Origin: an uncultured beta proteobacterium
GTDB lineage: Bacteria; Pseudomonadota; Gammaproteobacteria; Burkholderiales; Burkholderiaceae_C
Assembly: GCA_903927495.1 (NCBI GenBank)
Contig: CAIYNH010000273.1
Location: 1 to 17,075 of the forward strand
Reading direction: 5' to 3'
DNA: 17,075 bases
Position 1 is the stretch's first letter. Every line of letters begins with the position of its first letter. The notes below the pieces were generated by a model. The model was not told where the DNA came from. It made no database searches and saw only the letters and a list, made by a program, of their open reading frames with translations. Positions 7,941 through 14,368 of the stretch are shown in pieces. A program made the position numbers and the translations under genes.

Positions 7941-8990
7941 TCAAACAGGATTGGCCGCCTGTGCGGGAACTGACGCATCGGTGCCAGTGAGCAAAGGCGC
8001 TGCATGTGCAATCCGCACCCGGACACGGTCTAACAAATTATTGCGGGATGCATCATACGCCCGGGTCAAAGCAAAACCAAAAGCCAACTCGTCAGCGGAG
8101 CCATGACTTTTGAACACCAAGCCACGCAAACCCAGCAGCGCGCCACCGTTGTAACGCCGGTGATCCATGCGCTTTTTCAAGGCCGCAATCACGGGGTAAG
8201 CGGCAACGGCAGACATTTTTGTGAATATATTGCGCGAAAATTCTTTTTTCAGAAAGTCCACAATCATTCCAGCCAGACCTTCGCTGGTCTTGAGGGCGAC
8301 ATTGCCAACAAAGCCATCACAGACCACGATGTCGGCGGTGCCCTTGAAAATATCATTTCCCTCAACGTTGCCATAGAAGTTCAAATCGCCAGCTTTGGAT
8401 GCCGAGCGCAGCAATTCGCCGGTCTTTTTGATGACTTCGTTGCCCTTGATGGCTTCTTCGCCGATATTGAGCAAACCGACCGATGGATTGTCATTGCCGC
8501 TGAGTACCGACACCAGGGCAGAACCCATCACCGCGAACTGCAATAAATGCTCGGGCAAACAATCAACGTTGGCACCCATGTCAAGAACCGTGGTTGCGGC
8601 ACCTTTGGCATTTGGAATCTGGCCAGCAATCGCTGGGCGATCAATGCCCTCAAGGGTTTTGAGAACATAGCGCGAGATTGCCATCAAAGCGCCCGTGTTG
8701 CCGGCCGACACCGCCGCTTGGGCAGTCCCATCTTTGACCTGGGTCACTGCCACGCGCATGGAAGAGTCTTTTTTGCGCCGCAACGCCACCTCAAGGGGGT
8801 CGTCCATGGTGACCACTTCACTGGCCAGCACCAAGGTTGCCCGCGCATGCGCGTAATCCTTCAAACTGTCGGGCAATCCCACCATGATCAATTGAACATC
8901 AGGGTGCTGATCCAAAAAACGGGTACAGGCAGGCAGGGTTACACGGGGACCGTGGTCACCTCCCATGCAGTCAACGGCAATAGTGATCAT
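7941..8990 (-). CDS. plsX: Phosphate acyltransferase PlsX
   Basis: Converts acyl-ACP to acyl-phosphate, the donor used by PlsY to make 1-acylglycerol-3-phosphate; a peripheral membrane enzyme linking fatty-acid and phospholipid synthesis. From the ATG at 8990 the protein has 349 residues. Family motifs are [14 protein letters not shown] at the N-terminus, [26 protein letters not shown] and [17 protein letters not shown]. An in-frame TTG at 9011 would add seven residues without a better ribosome site, so I prefer the ATG. It lies downstream of a strong terminator-like hairpin after rpmF, so transcription must read through or start in the short stretch 8991-9035, where I see no convincing promoter. 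Confidence 0.98.
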   Translation of the reverse strand: MITIAVDCMGGDHGPRVTLPACTRFLDQHPDVQLIMVGLPDSLKDYAHARATLVLASEVVTMDDPLEVALRRKKDSSMRVAVTQVKDGTAQAAVSAGNTGALMAISRYVLKTLEGIDRPAIAGQIPNAKGAATTVLDMGANVDCLPEHLLQFAVMGSALVSVLSGNDNPSVGLLNIGEEAIKGNEVIKKTGELLRSASKAGDLNFYGNVEGNDIFKGTADIVVCDGFVGNVALKTSEGLAGMIVDFLKKEFSRNIFTKMSAVAAYPVIAALKKRMDHRRYNGGALLGLRGLVFKSHGSADELAFGFALTRAYDASRNNLLDRVRVRIAHAAPLLTGTDASVPAQAANPV

Positions 8991-9035
8991 GAATAGCGAA
9001 CAACCCAACAAACATCAGTAAAAGCACAAAAGCAA

Positions 9036-9070
9036 AGGCCCGGGGCTACACAGTCGGTAGCCTCGGGCCT
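9036..9070 (-). terminator. Strong intrinsic terminator or attenuator between rpmF and plsX
   Basis: AGGCCCGGGGCTAC (9036-9049) pairs along all 14 positions (one G-U) with GTAGCCTCGGGCCT (9057-9070), with a seven-base loop. On the minus strand it is followed by a T-rich run (TTTGCTTTTGTGCTTTT). It lies 17 bases after the rpmF stop and 45 bases before the plsX start, so it should reduce or end transcription coming from yceD-rpmF. Confidence 0.82.
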
Positions 9071-9087
9071 CAATTTCAGCAGCAGTC

Positions 9088-9270
9088 TTATTCTTCAGAC
9101 TTGGATTTCAGCACCTTGCGACCACGGTAAAAACCGGTCGGACTGATGTGGTGACGTAAATGGGTTTCACCGGTGGTTGCTTCCACGGCGATGCCGGGCA
9201 CCACCAAAGCGTTGTGTGAGCGGTGCTTACCGCGCTTTGAAGGTGACTTTTTGTTTTGTTGGACGGCCAT
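9088..9270 (-). CDS. rpmF: 50S ribosomal protein L32
   Basis: Small basic protein of the large ribosomal subunit, 60 residues. It begins [20 protein letters not shown] and contains [21 protein letters not shown], the L32 signature. It lacks the paired CxxC zinc motifs, so it is the zinc-independent form usual in proteobacteria. AGGAG sits five bases before the ATG, the strongest ribosome site of the cluster. The place between yceD and plsX is the conserved one. A strong terminator follows it, which would let L32 be made in excess of the fatty-acid enzymes. Confidence 0.98.
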   Translation of the reverse strand: MAVQQNKKSPSKRGKHRSHNALVVPGIAVEATTGETHLRHHISPTGFYRGRKVLKSKSEE

Positions 9271-9394
9271 GTTCCGCTCCTAAAAGGCTACCGGCTACCT
9301 TGTCAGCAGCCAATTGGGGTGATTGAAGTGCGCAGTTCATCCATGCGCGAAAGCTGCGTAGTGTAACTCAAACCTGGCTTTTTCAGCAGCTCAG

Positions 9395-9934
9395 TTAATG
9401 CCGGGACTTTAATTGGGTCAATACGGAAAATGGGTTGGGCTGGGCTGGGGCTTCCTCAAAATTGGTATCAGCCACGGCCAATTTCAACTCCACCGGGCAG
9501 GTATCGTGGCGCGCTACCAGCGGTAAATCCATCAGCACTTCGTCTTCAATCAGTGCCCCAAGGTCAAATTCACGGCTCAAAACCAGCACATCTTCCTCGG
9601 ATTGCTCATCTTGCTGGGCCGCAATTGATTCACTTTCAACAAACCGGAAGGCCCGGTCAATGTGCACGGCCACCGCCACTGGGGTCAGGCAGCGCTGGCA
9701 GATTTGTGGAAAATTGACATCCACCGTCAGGTACATCCAGATTTGCTCCAACCCTGCCGGATCGTGCAGAAGTGCCATCCGCACTGACCAACTCAGGTAG
9801 TTTTCACCCTCTAGTCCTTGCGTCTCAAACGTTAGTCGCTCGTAAGTTGATAGCAAATTTTGCCCCTGAAGCTGCCAAGCCTGGTGCGCCGCCTGTTTCA
9901 CATCCAAGCGTGATGGATAGTTTTCTTGAATCAT
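9395..9934 (-). CDS. yceD: YceD/DUF177 family protein (rpmF-linked)
   Basis: Conserved protein almost always found in front of rpmF; work on the family points to 23S rRNA/ribosome maturation, but the biochemical role is unclear. From the ATG at 9934 it has 179 residues. The family core includes FPQICQRCLTPV (C79 and C82) and, further on, EDVLVLSREFDLGALIEDEVLMDLPLVARHDTCP (here split: acidic strand 113-135, then C146). Residues 26-43 (LLSTYERLTFETQGLEG) are encoded by a copy of the dispersed repeat, giving an unusual N-terminal linker. Further in-frame starts at 9961 and 9982 would overlap maf and are less likely. The start lies only 25 bases from the divergent maf start, so the promoters of the two must overlap each other or the other gene. 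Confidence 0.93.
   Translation of the reverse strand: MIQENYPSRLDVKQAAHQAWQLQGQNLLSTYERLTFETQGLEGENYLSWSVRMALLHDPAGLEQIWMYLTVDVNFPQICQRCLTPVAVAVHIDRAFRFVESESIAAQQDEQSEEDVLVLSREFDLGALIEDEVLMDLPLVARHDTCPVELKLAVADTNFEEAPAQPNPFSVLTQLKSRH
9808..9862 (-). repeat. Dispersed Comamonadaceae-type repeat, copy inside yceD
   Basis: On the minus strand it reads from TTTGCTATCAACTTACGAGC through GACTAACGTTTGAGACGC to AAGGACTAGAGG. It shares the TGCT start, the AGC-n-n-CTAACG middle and the AAG-n-n-CTAGAG end with the copies in rseA and after fabH, in the same orientation. It is open in the yceD frame (residues about 25-43). It is more diverged than the fabH copy, so confidence is moderate. Confidence 0.6.
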
Positions 9935-9959
9935 CCAGACAGTGTAAGAGAATCGCAGC

Positions 9960-10559
9960 ATGACTGAAAACACACCCCGCAAGCTGATACTCGCCTCGAC
10001 CTCGGTTTACCGGCGCCAATTGCTCGAAAGACTACGTCTGCCCTTTGAGGTGGTAGCCTCCCATGTCGATGAAACGCCACTGCCACAGGAACCACCCGAA
10101 CTACTGGCTTGCCGGTTGGCCTTGGCAAAAGCCAACTCCGTGGCAGCCAATAATCCGCAAAGCGTGGTGATTGGTTCTGACCAAGTGGCAGATTTGCAGG
10201 GTGTGGCCTTGGGCAAACCCGGCACCCACGAGCGCGCCGTGGCCCAATTGCAAACCATGCGCGGCGAGTTGGTGATCTTTCAAACAGCGGTGTCGGTGGT
10301 CTGCCATGCAACTGGTTTTGCGCAAACCGCCTTGGCCCAGGTCAAGGTTCAATTCAGAAACCTCACTGACCGGCAAATTGAGGCTTATCTGTTGGCTGAA
10401 ACGCCTTATGACTGCGCTGGCAGTGCCAAGAGCGAGGGTTTGGGCATTGCGCTATTGGAGCGCATTGACAACGATGACCCCACCGCACTGGTGGGATTGC
10501 CACTGATTCGCACCTGCCAAATGATCGAAGCCGCAGGCATCCAGGTTCTGCGCGCATGA
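9960..10559 (+). CDS. maf: Maf-family nucleotide pyrophosphatase, YceF type
   Basis: Cytoplasmic nucleoside-triphosphate pyrophosphatase; the YceF branch is known to act on 7-methyl-GTP, a house-cleaning role. The protein has 199 residues. N-terminal KLILASTSVYRRQLLERL (the S-x-x-R substrate loop), the catalytic aspartate D74 in GSDQVA, and DCAGSAKSEGLGI (151-163) with K157 are all present; SDQVA and the CAGSAKSEG form are the YceF signatures rather than those of YhdE. It is divergent from yceD with 25 bases between start codons. Its stop overlaps the next start by four bases (ATGA, 10556-10559), so the two genes are coupled. Confidence 0.95.
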   Translation: MTENTPRKLILASTSVYRRQLLERLRLPFEVVASHVDETPLPQEPPELLACRLALAKANSVAANNPQSVVIGSDQVADLQGVALGKPGTHERAVAQLQTMRGELVIFQTAVSVVCHATGFAQTALAQVKVQFRNLTDRQIEAYLLAETPYDCAGSAKSEGLGIALLERIDNDDPTALVGLPLIRTCQMIEAAGIQVLRA

Positions 10560-11338
10560 ACGCATTGCCAACTCCCTTGCCCCGCAAAGGCACACTTTAT
10601 CTGGTACCCGCGCCACTGGATTTTGGCTGCGATGAGGCACCAGACCTGCAATCCAGCATGCCGATGGGCACGCTGCTGGTGGCCGCCAGATTGACCCACT
10701 GGGTCTGTGAAAACGCCAAATCAACCCGCGCCTACCTTAAAAGAGTCCATGAAATTACCCCGCTGACTCTGCCGATTCAGGCCCAGACCTTGCTGGAGTT
10801 ACCGCGTGAAGTCCACAAAAAAGGCGATCACACCGGCAATTTTGATGCGCGCCCCCTGCTGGATGCCGCCCTCAAGGGAATAGATATGGGCCTGGTCAGT
10901 GAAGCCGGTATGCCGGCGGTGGCTGACCCGGGTTCTTCAGTGGTACGGGCAGCCCATGATCTTGACCTCAGCATAGTGCCACTCACAGGTCCGGTTTCCC
11001 TGTTGCTGGCGTTGGCCGCGAGTGGCCTGAATGGTCAAAATTTTGCTTTCGTCGGTTATTTACCCCAGGAAGGGGCCGAGCGCGTGCAGCGCATCCGTGA
11101 ACTGGAATCGCTGGCACTGAAAACCGGGCAAACCCAACTGTTCATCGAGACCCCTTACCGCAACTTGGTGATGCTGCAATCTTTGCTCCAAACTTTGCAG
11201 CACAACACACGCCTGGCGATCAGCAGTGGCCTGACTCTTGCGAATAGCAGCAACGCCAGCGCCAGCGTCAAGCAATGGAAACAAAAACCCGTATTGCTCA
11301 ATAACGCCACCCCAGCCGTGTTTGCCATTGGGCGATGA
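10556..11338 (+). CDS. RsmI-like tetrapyrrole-methylase-fold SAM methyltransferase (paralogue)
   Basis: Putative SAM-dependent methyltransferase of the RsmI/CbiF fold, 260 residues. It keeps LYLVPAP (14-20) where true RsmI has LYLVATPIGN, VSEAGMPAVADPG (114-126) where RsmI has SDAGTPLISDPG, then VPLTGPVSLLLALAASGL, FAFVGYLP and FIETPYRN. The changes, and the missing GNLxDI loop, suggest a paralogue rather than the 16S rRNA C1402 2'-O-methyltransferase itself, so the substrate is unknown. It is coupled to maf by a four-base overlap, as commonly seen for this paralogue in betaproteobacteria (from memory). The fold is well supported; the function is not. Confidence 0.88.
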   Translation: MNALPTPLPRKGTLYLVPAPLDFGCDEAPDLQSSMPMGTLLVAARLTHWVCENAKSTRAYLKRVHEITPLTLPIQAQTLLELPREVHKKGDHTGNFDARPLLDAALKGIDMGLVSEAGMPAVADPGSSVVRAAHDLDLSIVPLTGPVSLLLALAASGLNGQNFAFVGYLPQEGAERVQRIRELESLALKTGQTQLFIETPYRNLVMLQSLLQTLQHNTRLAISSGLTLANSSNASASVKQWKQKPVLLNNATPAVFAIGR

Positions 11339-11360
11339 AACTTCGTCAATTTGCCAGACC

Positions 11361-11768
11361 ATGACCCGCCAACTGCTGCTACTGGACTCGATTGCAGTTA
11401 TCACTTCAGAGGCCGCCGGAACTGTGGTGGTTAGCGGCTCACATGGAGGTGTTTCAGCCGCGCATTTTGTGCTGGCGCAAGCCGCCAAACCCTATGCTGT
11501 GTTCTTCAATGATGCCGGCGTTGGCAAAAATGATGCGGGCGTTGCCGCTTTGGCATTGCTGGAACAGGTCGGTGTGATTGCGGCCACTTATTCGCACCAG
11601 TCCGCCTGTATTGGCGACGCTCACGACGCTATGGAGAATGGCTGCATCTCGCGCCTTAACCGACTCGCCCAGTTGCATGACCTGAGAATTGCGACCCAGG
11701 TAAGCACGGCGGCTCAGCAATTACGCAACGACCGGCCTGGACCAGAGTCAGCGCAGCACAAACGATGA
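11361..11768 (+). CDS. Conserved protein of unknown function (SGSHGG / FFNDAGVGKNDAG motifs)
   Basis: A 135-residue soluble protein whose function I do not know. It has strikingly motif-like blocks: DSIAVITSEAAGTVVVSGSHGG (here positions 9-30, ending in SGSHGG), FFNDAGVGKNDAGVAAL (48-64), and HQSACIGDAHDAMENG (79-94). The Gly/Asp/His-rich loops look like an active or ligand-binding site of a small alpha/beta domain, and I recall similar stand-alone or domain-like sequences in Burkholderiales. The ATG at 11361 is 22 bases after the methylase stop with no strong ribosome site; read-through from maf is likely. The last 21 bases overlap the convergent sppA 3' end. No signal peptide or membrane segment is seen. 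Confidence 0.8.
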   Translation: MTRQLLLLDSIAVITSEAAGTVVVSGSHGGVSAAHFVLAQAAKPYAVFFNDAGVGKNDAGVAALALLEQVGVIAATYSHQSACIGDAHDAMENGCISRLNRLAQLHDLRIATQVSTAAQQLRNDRPGPESAQHKR

Positions 11769-12827
11769 TTTAAGCGACTGAATGGCACCGGCACCCATGG
11801 CTGCGCCAAAGCGCTTGACCAAACGCTCTGCGACGTTGTCGCGTCGGGTGTAATCAATGATTTCTTCGGCCTTGACCACTTCCCGCGCCACAAAATCGAG
11901 ACTACCGAGTTGATCTGCAAGGCCGTTTTCTACGGCCTGTTGACCGCTCCAGAAGAGACCGCTGAATGTTTCAGGAGTTTCCTTGAGGCGACTGCCGCGA
12001 CCGGCCTTGACCACATCAATGAATTGCTGGTGAATGAGGTTCAGCATGGACTGGGCAAATTCACGCTGTTTGGCAGTTTGGGGGCTGAACGGGTCCAGAA
12101 AACCTTTGTTTTCTCCCGCCGTCATGAGGCGGCGCTCCACACCCAGCTTGTCCATCAGCCCGGTAAAGCCAAATCCATCCATCAGCACGCCGATGCTGCC
12201 CACAATGCTGGCTTTATCGACAAAAATCTTGTCGGCAGCGACCGCAATGTAATAAGCCGCCGAGGCACAGGTTTCTTCCACCACGGCATACACCGGTTTT
12301 TTATGCAGCCCCTTCAGGCGCCTGATCTCATCGTTGATGATGCCAGCCTGCACCGGGCTGCCACCTGGGGAATTGATCAACAGCACCACCGCTTGGGCGC
12401 CGGTGTCTTCAAAAGCGGTACGCAAGGAAGCCACAATCAATTCTGCGCTGGCTTCGGCCCCGGAAGCTATTTCGCCCTTGATTTCAACCACCGCCGTGTG
12501 CGGTGTAGAAACGTTCTGACCCGTGCCACTCTGGCTGAAACCAAGCCAGACCAGAACCACAAAAAAACCCAGCCAGGCCAAGCGCACAAAGGTGCGCCAG
12601 CGCCGCCCCAACCGCTGCTCGTGCAAGGTTGCAAAAGCCAGCTTCTCCAAGGTTGAGCGCTCCCAGCCCTGGGGGTCCTTGATATTTCCTTCTGCTATAT
12701 TATTAATAGCGTCCTGTGCTTTATCAGTCTTTGCTTGAGGAGGATTTGGCTCTGTATTAGGCGGATTTTTTTCAGCTTCAAGAGGTGTCTGCGAGACTTC
12801 GGTTCCAGCCTGGGTGGGTTCGGTCAT
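11748..12827 (-). CDS. sppA: SppA-type signal peptide peptidase (S49 family)
   Basis: Inner-membrane serine protease that degrades cleaved signal peptides. The protein has 359 residues, the single-domain (36K-like) form. Residues 1-55 are a Pro/Thr/Gln-rich cytoplasmic tail, and a membrane helix lies at about 82-97 (RLAWLGFFVVLVWLGF). The S49 domain follows: INSPGGSPVQAG (151-162), the nucleophile S189 in ETCASAAYYIA, then VGSIGVLMDGFGF and the general-base K241 in TAGENKGFLDPF. Assignment of S189 and K241 is by comparison with the Bacillus enzyme from memory. It lies 10 bases after the Rieske gene. It overlaps the convergent gene by 21 bases. A short AT-rich stretch in the tail (12685-12725) may be a decayed repeat copy. 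Confidence 0.95.
   Translation of the reverse strand: MTEPTQAGTEVSQTPLEAEKNPPNTEPNPPQAKTDKAQDAINNIAEGNIKDPQGWERSTLEKLAFATLHEQRLGRRWRTFVRLAWLGFFVVLVWLGFSQSGTGQNVSTPHTAVVEIKGEIASGAEASAELIVASLRTAFEDTGAQAVVLLINSPGGSPVQAGIINDEIRRLKGLHKKPVYAVVEETCASAAYYIAVAADKIFVDKASIVGSIGVLMDGFGFTGLMDKLGVERRLMTAGENKGFLDPFSPQTAKQREFAQSMLNLIHQQFIDVVKAGRGSRLKETPETFSGLFWSGQQAVENGLADQLGSLDFVAREVVKAEEIIDYTRRDNVAERLVKRFGAAMGAGAIQSLKSSFVLR
12685..12725 (-). repeat. Possible decayed copy of the dispersed repeat in the sppA tail
   Basis: On the minus strand ACGCTATTAATAATATAGCA is followed by GAAGGAAATATCAAGG, markedly AT-rich against the surrounding GC-rich code. GCTAT-n-n-ATA-n-n-ATAGC is also a small inverted repeat. 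It lacks the CTAGAG end seen in other copies. The segment encodes about DAINNIAEGNIKD. It could equally be an ordinary variable linker. Confidence 0.3.
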
Positions 12828-12837
12828 GGTGATTGTT

Positions 12838-13203
12838 TTAAATGTTCAGGAGTTTGAATTTGTCTGAAGTATGCCAGTGCACTGAACCGTCAAGTTCCGA
12901 TACGTCAATTTTCACCAAGCCGCTACGGCACGGCCCCATGCGGCACTGGCCCGTTTCTGGCGCATACATGGCACCGTGGGTTGCGCATATCAGCCAATGC
13001 CCGGTCAGGTCAAAAAACTGGTTGGGCTGGTAGTCCATTTCCATCGGTACATGGCTGCAGCGGTTCAGATATGCGTAAACACGGCCTTCATAGCGCACAG
13101 CAAAAGCGGCCTGGCTTTGCGAGAAATAGAGCAGCTCAAACGCGACGGCTGGGCCACTGTCGTGCAAATCAGAGGACTGGCAAAGAAAAATTTTCTGTGA
13201 CAC
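12838..13203 (-). CDS. Small Rieske [2Fe-2S] protein
   Basis: Stand-alone Rieske-domain protein of 121 residues, likely an electron carrier or a redox sensor; no partner oxygenase is present nearby. The cluster ligands are C49 and H51 (RCSHVPM) and C73 and H76 (CATHGAMY), with the downstream GPCRSGLVKIDV loop typical of ferredoxin-like Rieske proteins. It has no signal peptide, so it is probably cytoplasmic. It sits between the HAD phosphatase (14 bases upstream) and sppA (10 bases downstream), all on the same strand. From memory this HAD-Rieske-sppA order recurs in Burkholderiales, but no joint function is known to me. Confidence 0.93.
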   Translation of the reverse strand: MSQKIFLCQSSDLHDSGPAVAFELLYFSQSQAAFAVRYEGRVYAYLNRCSHVPMEMDYQPNQFFDLTGHWLICATHGAMYAPETGQCRMGPCRSGLVKIDVSELDGSVHWHTSDKFKLLNI

Positions 13204-13217
13204 CTTTGCCCGCCTGA

Positions 13218-13892
13218 TCAGGCGTTCGTCAAGAGCCAGTCCCGCAGTTGTGCCACCGTGTGAGCGACAAAGCGTGGCTTTAAAGCATGAAAAACCGCTG
13301 ATTCATGGGCACCATAACTCACCGCCACGCTGGCACAGCCAGCGTTGATGGCCATTTGCAGGTCGTGAGTGGTGTCGCCAATCATCAAGGTGCGTTTAGG
13401 CGAAACGTCAAATTCGGCCATTAACTCGCGCAGCATCAGCGGGTCGGGCTTGCCTGCAGTTTGATCGGCGGTGCGCGAAGCATCAAACACCCCAAGCAAA
13501 GACGCAGTGCCCAGTGCTTCATCCAGACCCCGGCGACTTTTACCCGTCGCCACCACCAGAAAATGGCCACGCGCTTTCAGGTCAGCCAGCAGTGCCATGA
13601 CCCCGTCAAACAGCAAAATTTCATGCTGAATGGCAAAATAATGGTGTCGATAGCGATCTCCGAGCAGCGGGTAACGCTCTTTGGGCACATCCGGCGCAGC
13701 GTGGGCCAGTGCCTGCATCAAGCCCATGCCAATCACGTAGGAAGCCTCCTTGTCAGTTGGAACTGTGCCCCCCACATCCCGCACGGCTGCCTGAATGCAG
13801 CGGGTAATGATGGCAGTGGAGTCAAACAGGGTGCCATCCCAGTCAAAAGCGATCAAGTCAAAGCGTCGGGTCATGTGCCTATTTTCTGTCAT
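13218..13892 (-). CDS. HAD-superfamily phosphatase (phosphoglycolate phosphatase-like)
   Basis: HAD hydrolase with a C1-type cap, 224 residues. The nucleophile and acid are D17 and D19 in FDWDGTLFDST. T116 in VVATGKSRRG, K148 in TAGKPDPLM and the D173/D177 pair in MIGDTTHDLQMA complete the four motifs. These are features of the Gph/beta-phosphoglucomutase-like branch; the physiological substrate cannot be read from sequence. Two starts are possible: ATG at 13892 behind a GAG seven bases away, or ATG at 13874 behind an AGG three bases away, which would remove six residues. It is the first gene of a compact HAD-Rieske-sppA set and begins just after a terminator. Confidence 0.93.
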   Translation of the reverse strand: MTENRHMTRRFDLIAFDWDGTLFDSTAIITRCIQAAVRDVGGTVPTDKEASYVIGMGLMQALAHAAPDVPKERYPLLGDRYRHHYFAIQHEILLFDGVMALLADLKARGHFLVVATGKSRRGLDEALGTASLLGVFDASRTADQTAGKPDPLMLRELMAEFDVSPKRTLMIGDTTHDLQMAINAGCASVAVSYGAHESAVFHALKPRFVAHTVAQLRDWLLTNA

Positions 13893-13940
13893 TTATGTGC
13901 TCAACGCAGGCCCGTCATCTGCCGTCTGTGATCCGCACAT

Positions 13941-13966
13941 AAAAAATGCCCAGAATTGGGCATTTT
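13941..13966 (-). terminator. Intrinsic terminator after the small Ala/Pro-rich gene
   Basis: TGCCCA (13947-13952) and TGGGCA (13957-13962) pair around a four-base loop, extended by AAAA/TTTT flanks. On the minus strand the stem is followed by six T's (13941-13946). It lies 22 bases after the stop of the small exported-protein gene and ends that one-gene transcript before the HAD gene. Confidence 0.85.
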
Positions 13967-13988
13967 CAGGTGAGCCGGAGAACCGGTC

Positions 13989-14192
13989 TTATTGTGCTTT
14001 TGGAGCTTTGGTCCCGCTTCCAACTGGTGCCGGCTTGGCTGGAGCTGCCACTGGTGCCGGTGCAGGTGCGGGTGCAGAAGCTGGAGCGGTCTTGGGAGCA
14101 GCAGGTGTCGTCGCATCAGATTTGGGCACTTTCTGGGCAAAAGCCGCAGAGACAACGAGAGTGGCCAGCACAGCAGCAAGCAATTTGTTCAT
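13989..14192 (-). CDS. Small exported Ala/Pro-rich protein
   Basis: A 67-residue protein of unknown function. Residues 1-19 form a clear signal peptide (MNKLLAAVLATLVVSAAFA, cleavage after AFA). The mature part is about 48 residues of almost only Ala, Pro, Lys and Val, with an alternating PAPAPAP core (about 38-48) and lysines towards both ends. This composition suggests an extended, basic, disordered periplasmic peptide, reminiscent of histone-H1-like or TonB-type linkers, but no known domain is visible. It has its own terminator (13941-13966) and a terminator-like hairpin in its leader. The long reading frames on the opposite strand here are compositional shadows. The ribosome site AAGGAA lies about eight bases before the ATG. 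Confidence 0.75.
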   Translation of the reverse strand: MNKLLAAVLATLVVSAAFAQKVPKSDATTPAAPKTAPASAPAPAPAPVAAPAKPAPVGSGTKAPKAQ

Positions 14193-14220
14193 TTCGATTT
14201 CCTTGGGAAAATGGGATTAC

Positions 14221-14250
14221 AAAAAAATAGCCCTCCAATTCAGGAGGACT
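14221..14250 (-). terminator. Terminator-like hairpin in the leader of the small exported-protein gene
   Basis: CCTCC (14232-14236) and GGAGG (14243-14247) pair around a six-base loop, with AG/CT extending the stem past one mismatch. On the minus strand it is followed by seven T's (14221-14227). It lies about 30 bases before the ATG of the minus-strand gene and no other minus-strand gene lies upstream, so it would act as an attenuator or stop antisense transcription. On the plus strand the same stem provides an AGGAGG sequence. Confidence 0.5.
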
Positions 14251-14251
14251 G

Positions 14252-14368
14252 GTGCATAACGGGCCTTGCAGCACGCCGGTTGACAGGCACCGGCAATTTG
14301 TCAAAATTTGCACTGTTGCGCTGGCTTGGATAATCAGCCCTTTGCAACTGGCAACTTTCACCCTATGA
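14252..14368 (+). CDS. Possible 38-codon leader ORF coupled to the CoA-transferase gene
   Basis: A GTG at 14252, four bases after a perfect AGGAGG (14242-14247), opens a 38-codon frame. Its TGA stop (14366-14368) overlaps the CoA-transferase ATG (14365-14367) in an ATGA arrangement. The CoA-transferase has no ribosome site of its own (GCAACTTTCACCCT precedes the ATG), so coupling would make sense. The peptide (beginning MHNGPCSTPVDRHRQF) has no recognisable domain. Against it: the spacing is short, the AGGAGG is part of a minus-strand hairpin, and a promoter-like GATAAT lies inside the frame. It may be chance. Confidence 0.3.
   Translation: MHNGPCSTPVDRHRQFVKICTVALAWIISPLQLATFTL
14307..14334 (+). 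promoter_or_regulatory. Weak candidate promoter for the CoA-transferase gene
   Basis: TTTGCA (14307-14312) and GATAAT (14329-14334) are 16 bases apart, about 30 bases upstream of the ATG at 14365. The -10 box matches five of six consensus bases, the -35 box four of six. It competes with the idea of a translated leader ORF through the same bases. Confidence 0.35.

Noticed and set aside
11910..12656. 248-codon plus-strand open frame opposite sppA
   Set aside because: Antisense to a complete S49 peptidase; no recognisable motif.
14275..14304. Perfect TTGACA on the minus strand with a nearby GCCGGT/ACCGGC hairpin, as a promoter for the small exported-protein gene
   Set aside because: No acceptable -10 box lies 15-18 bases downstream of it; the hairpin has six pairs with no T-run on either strand.
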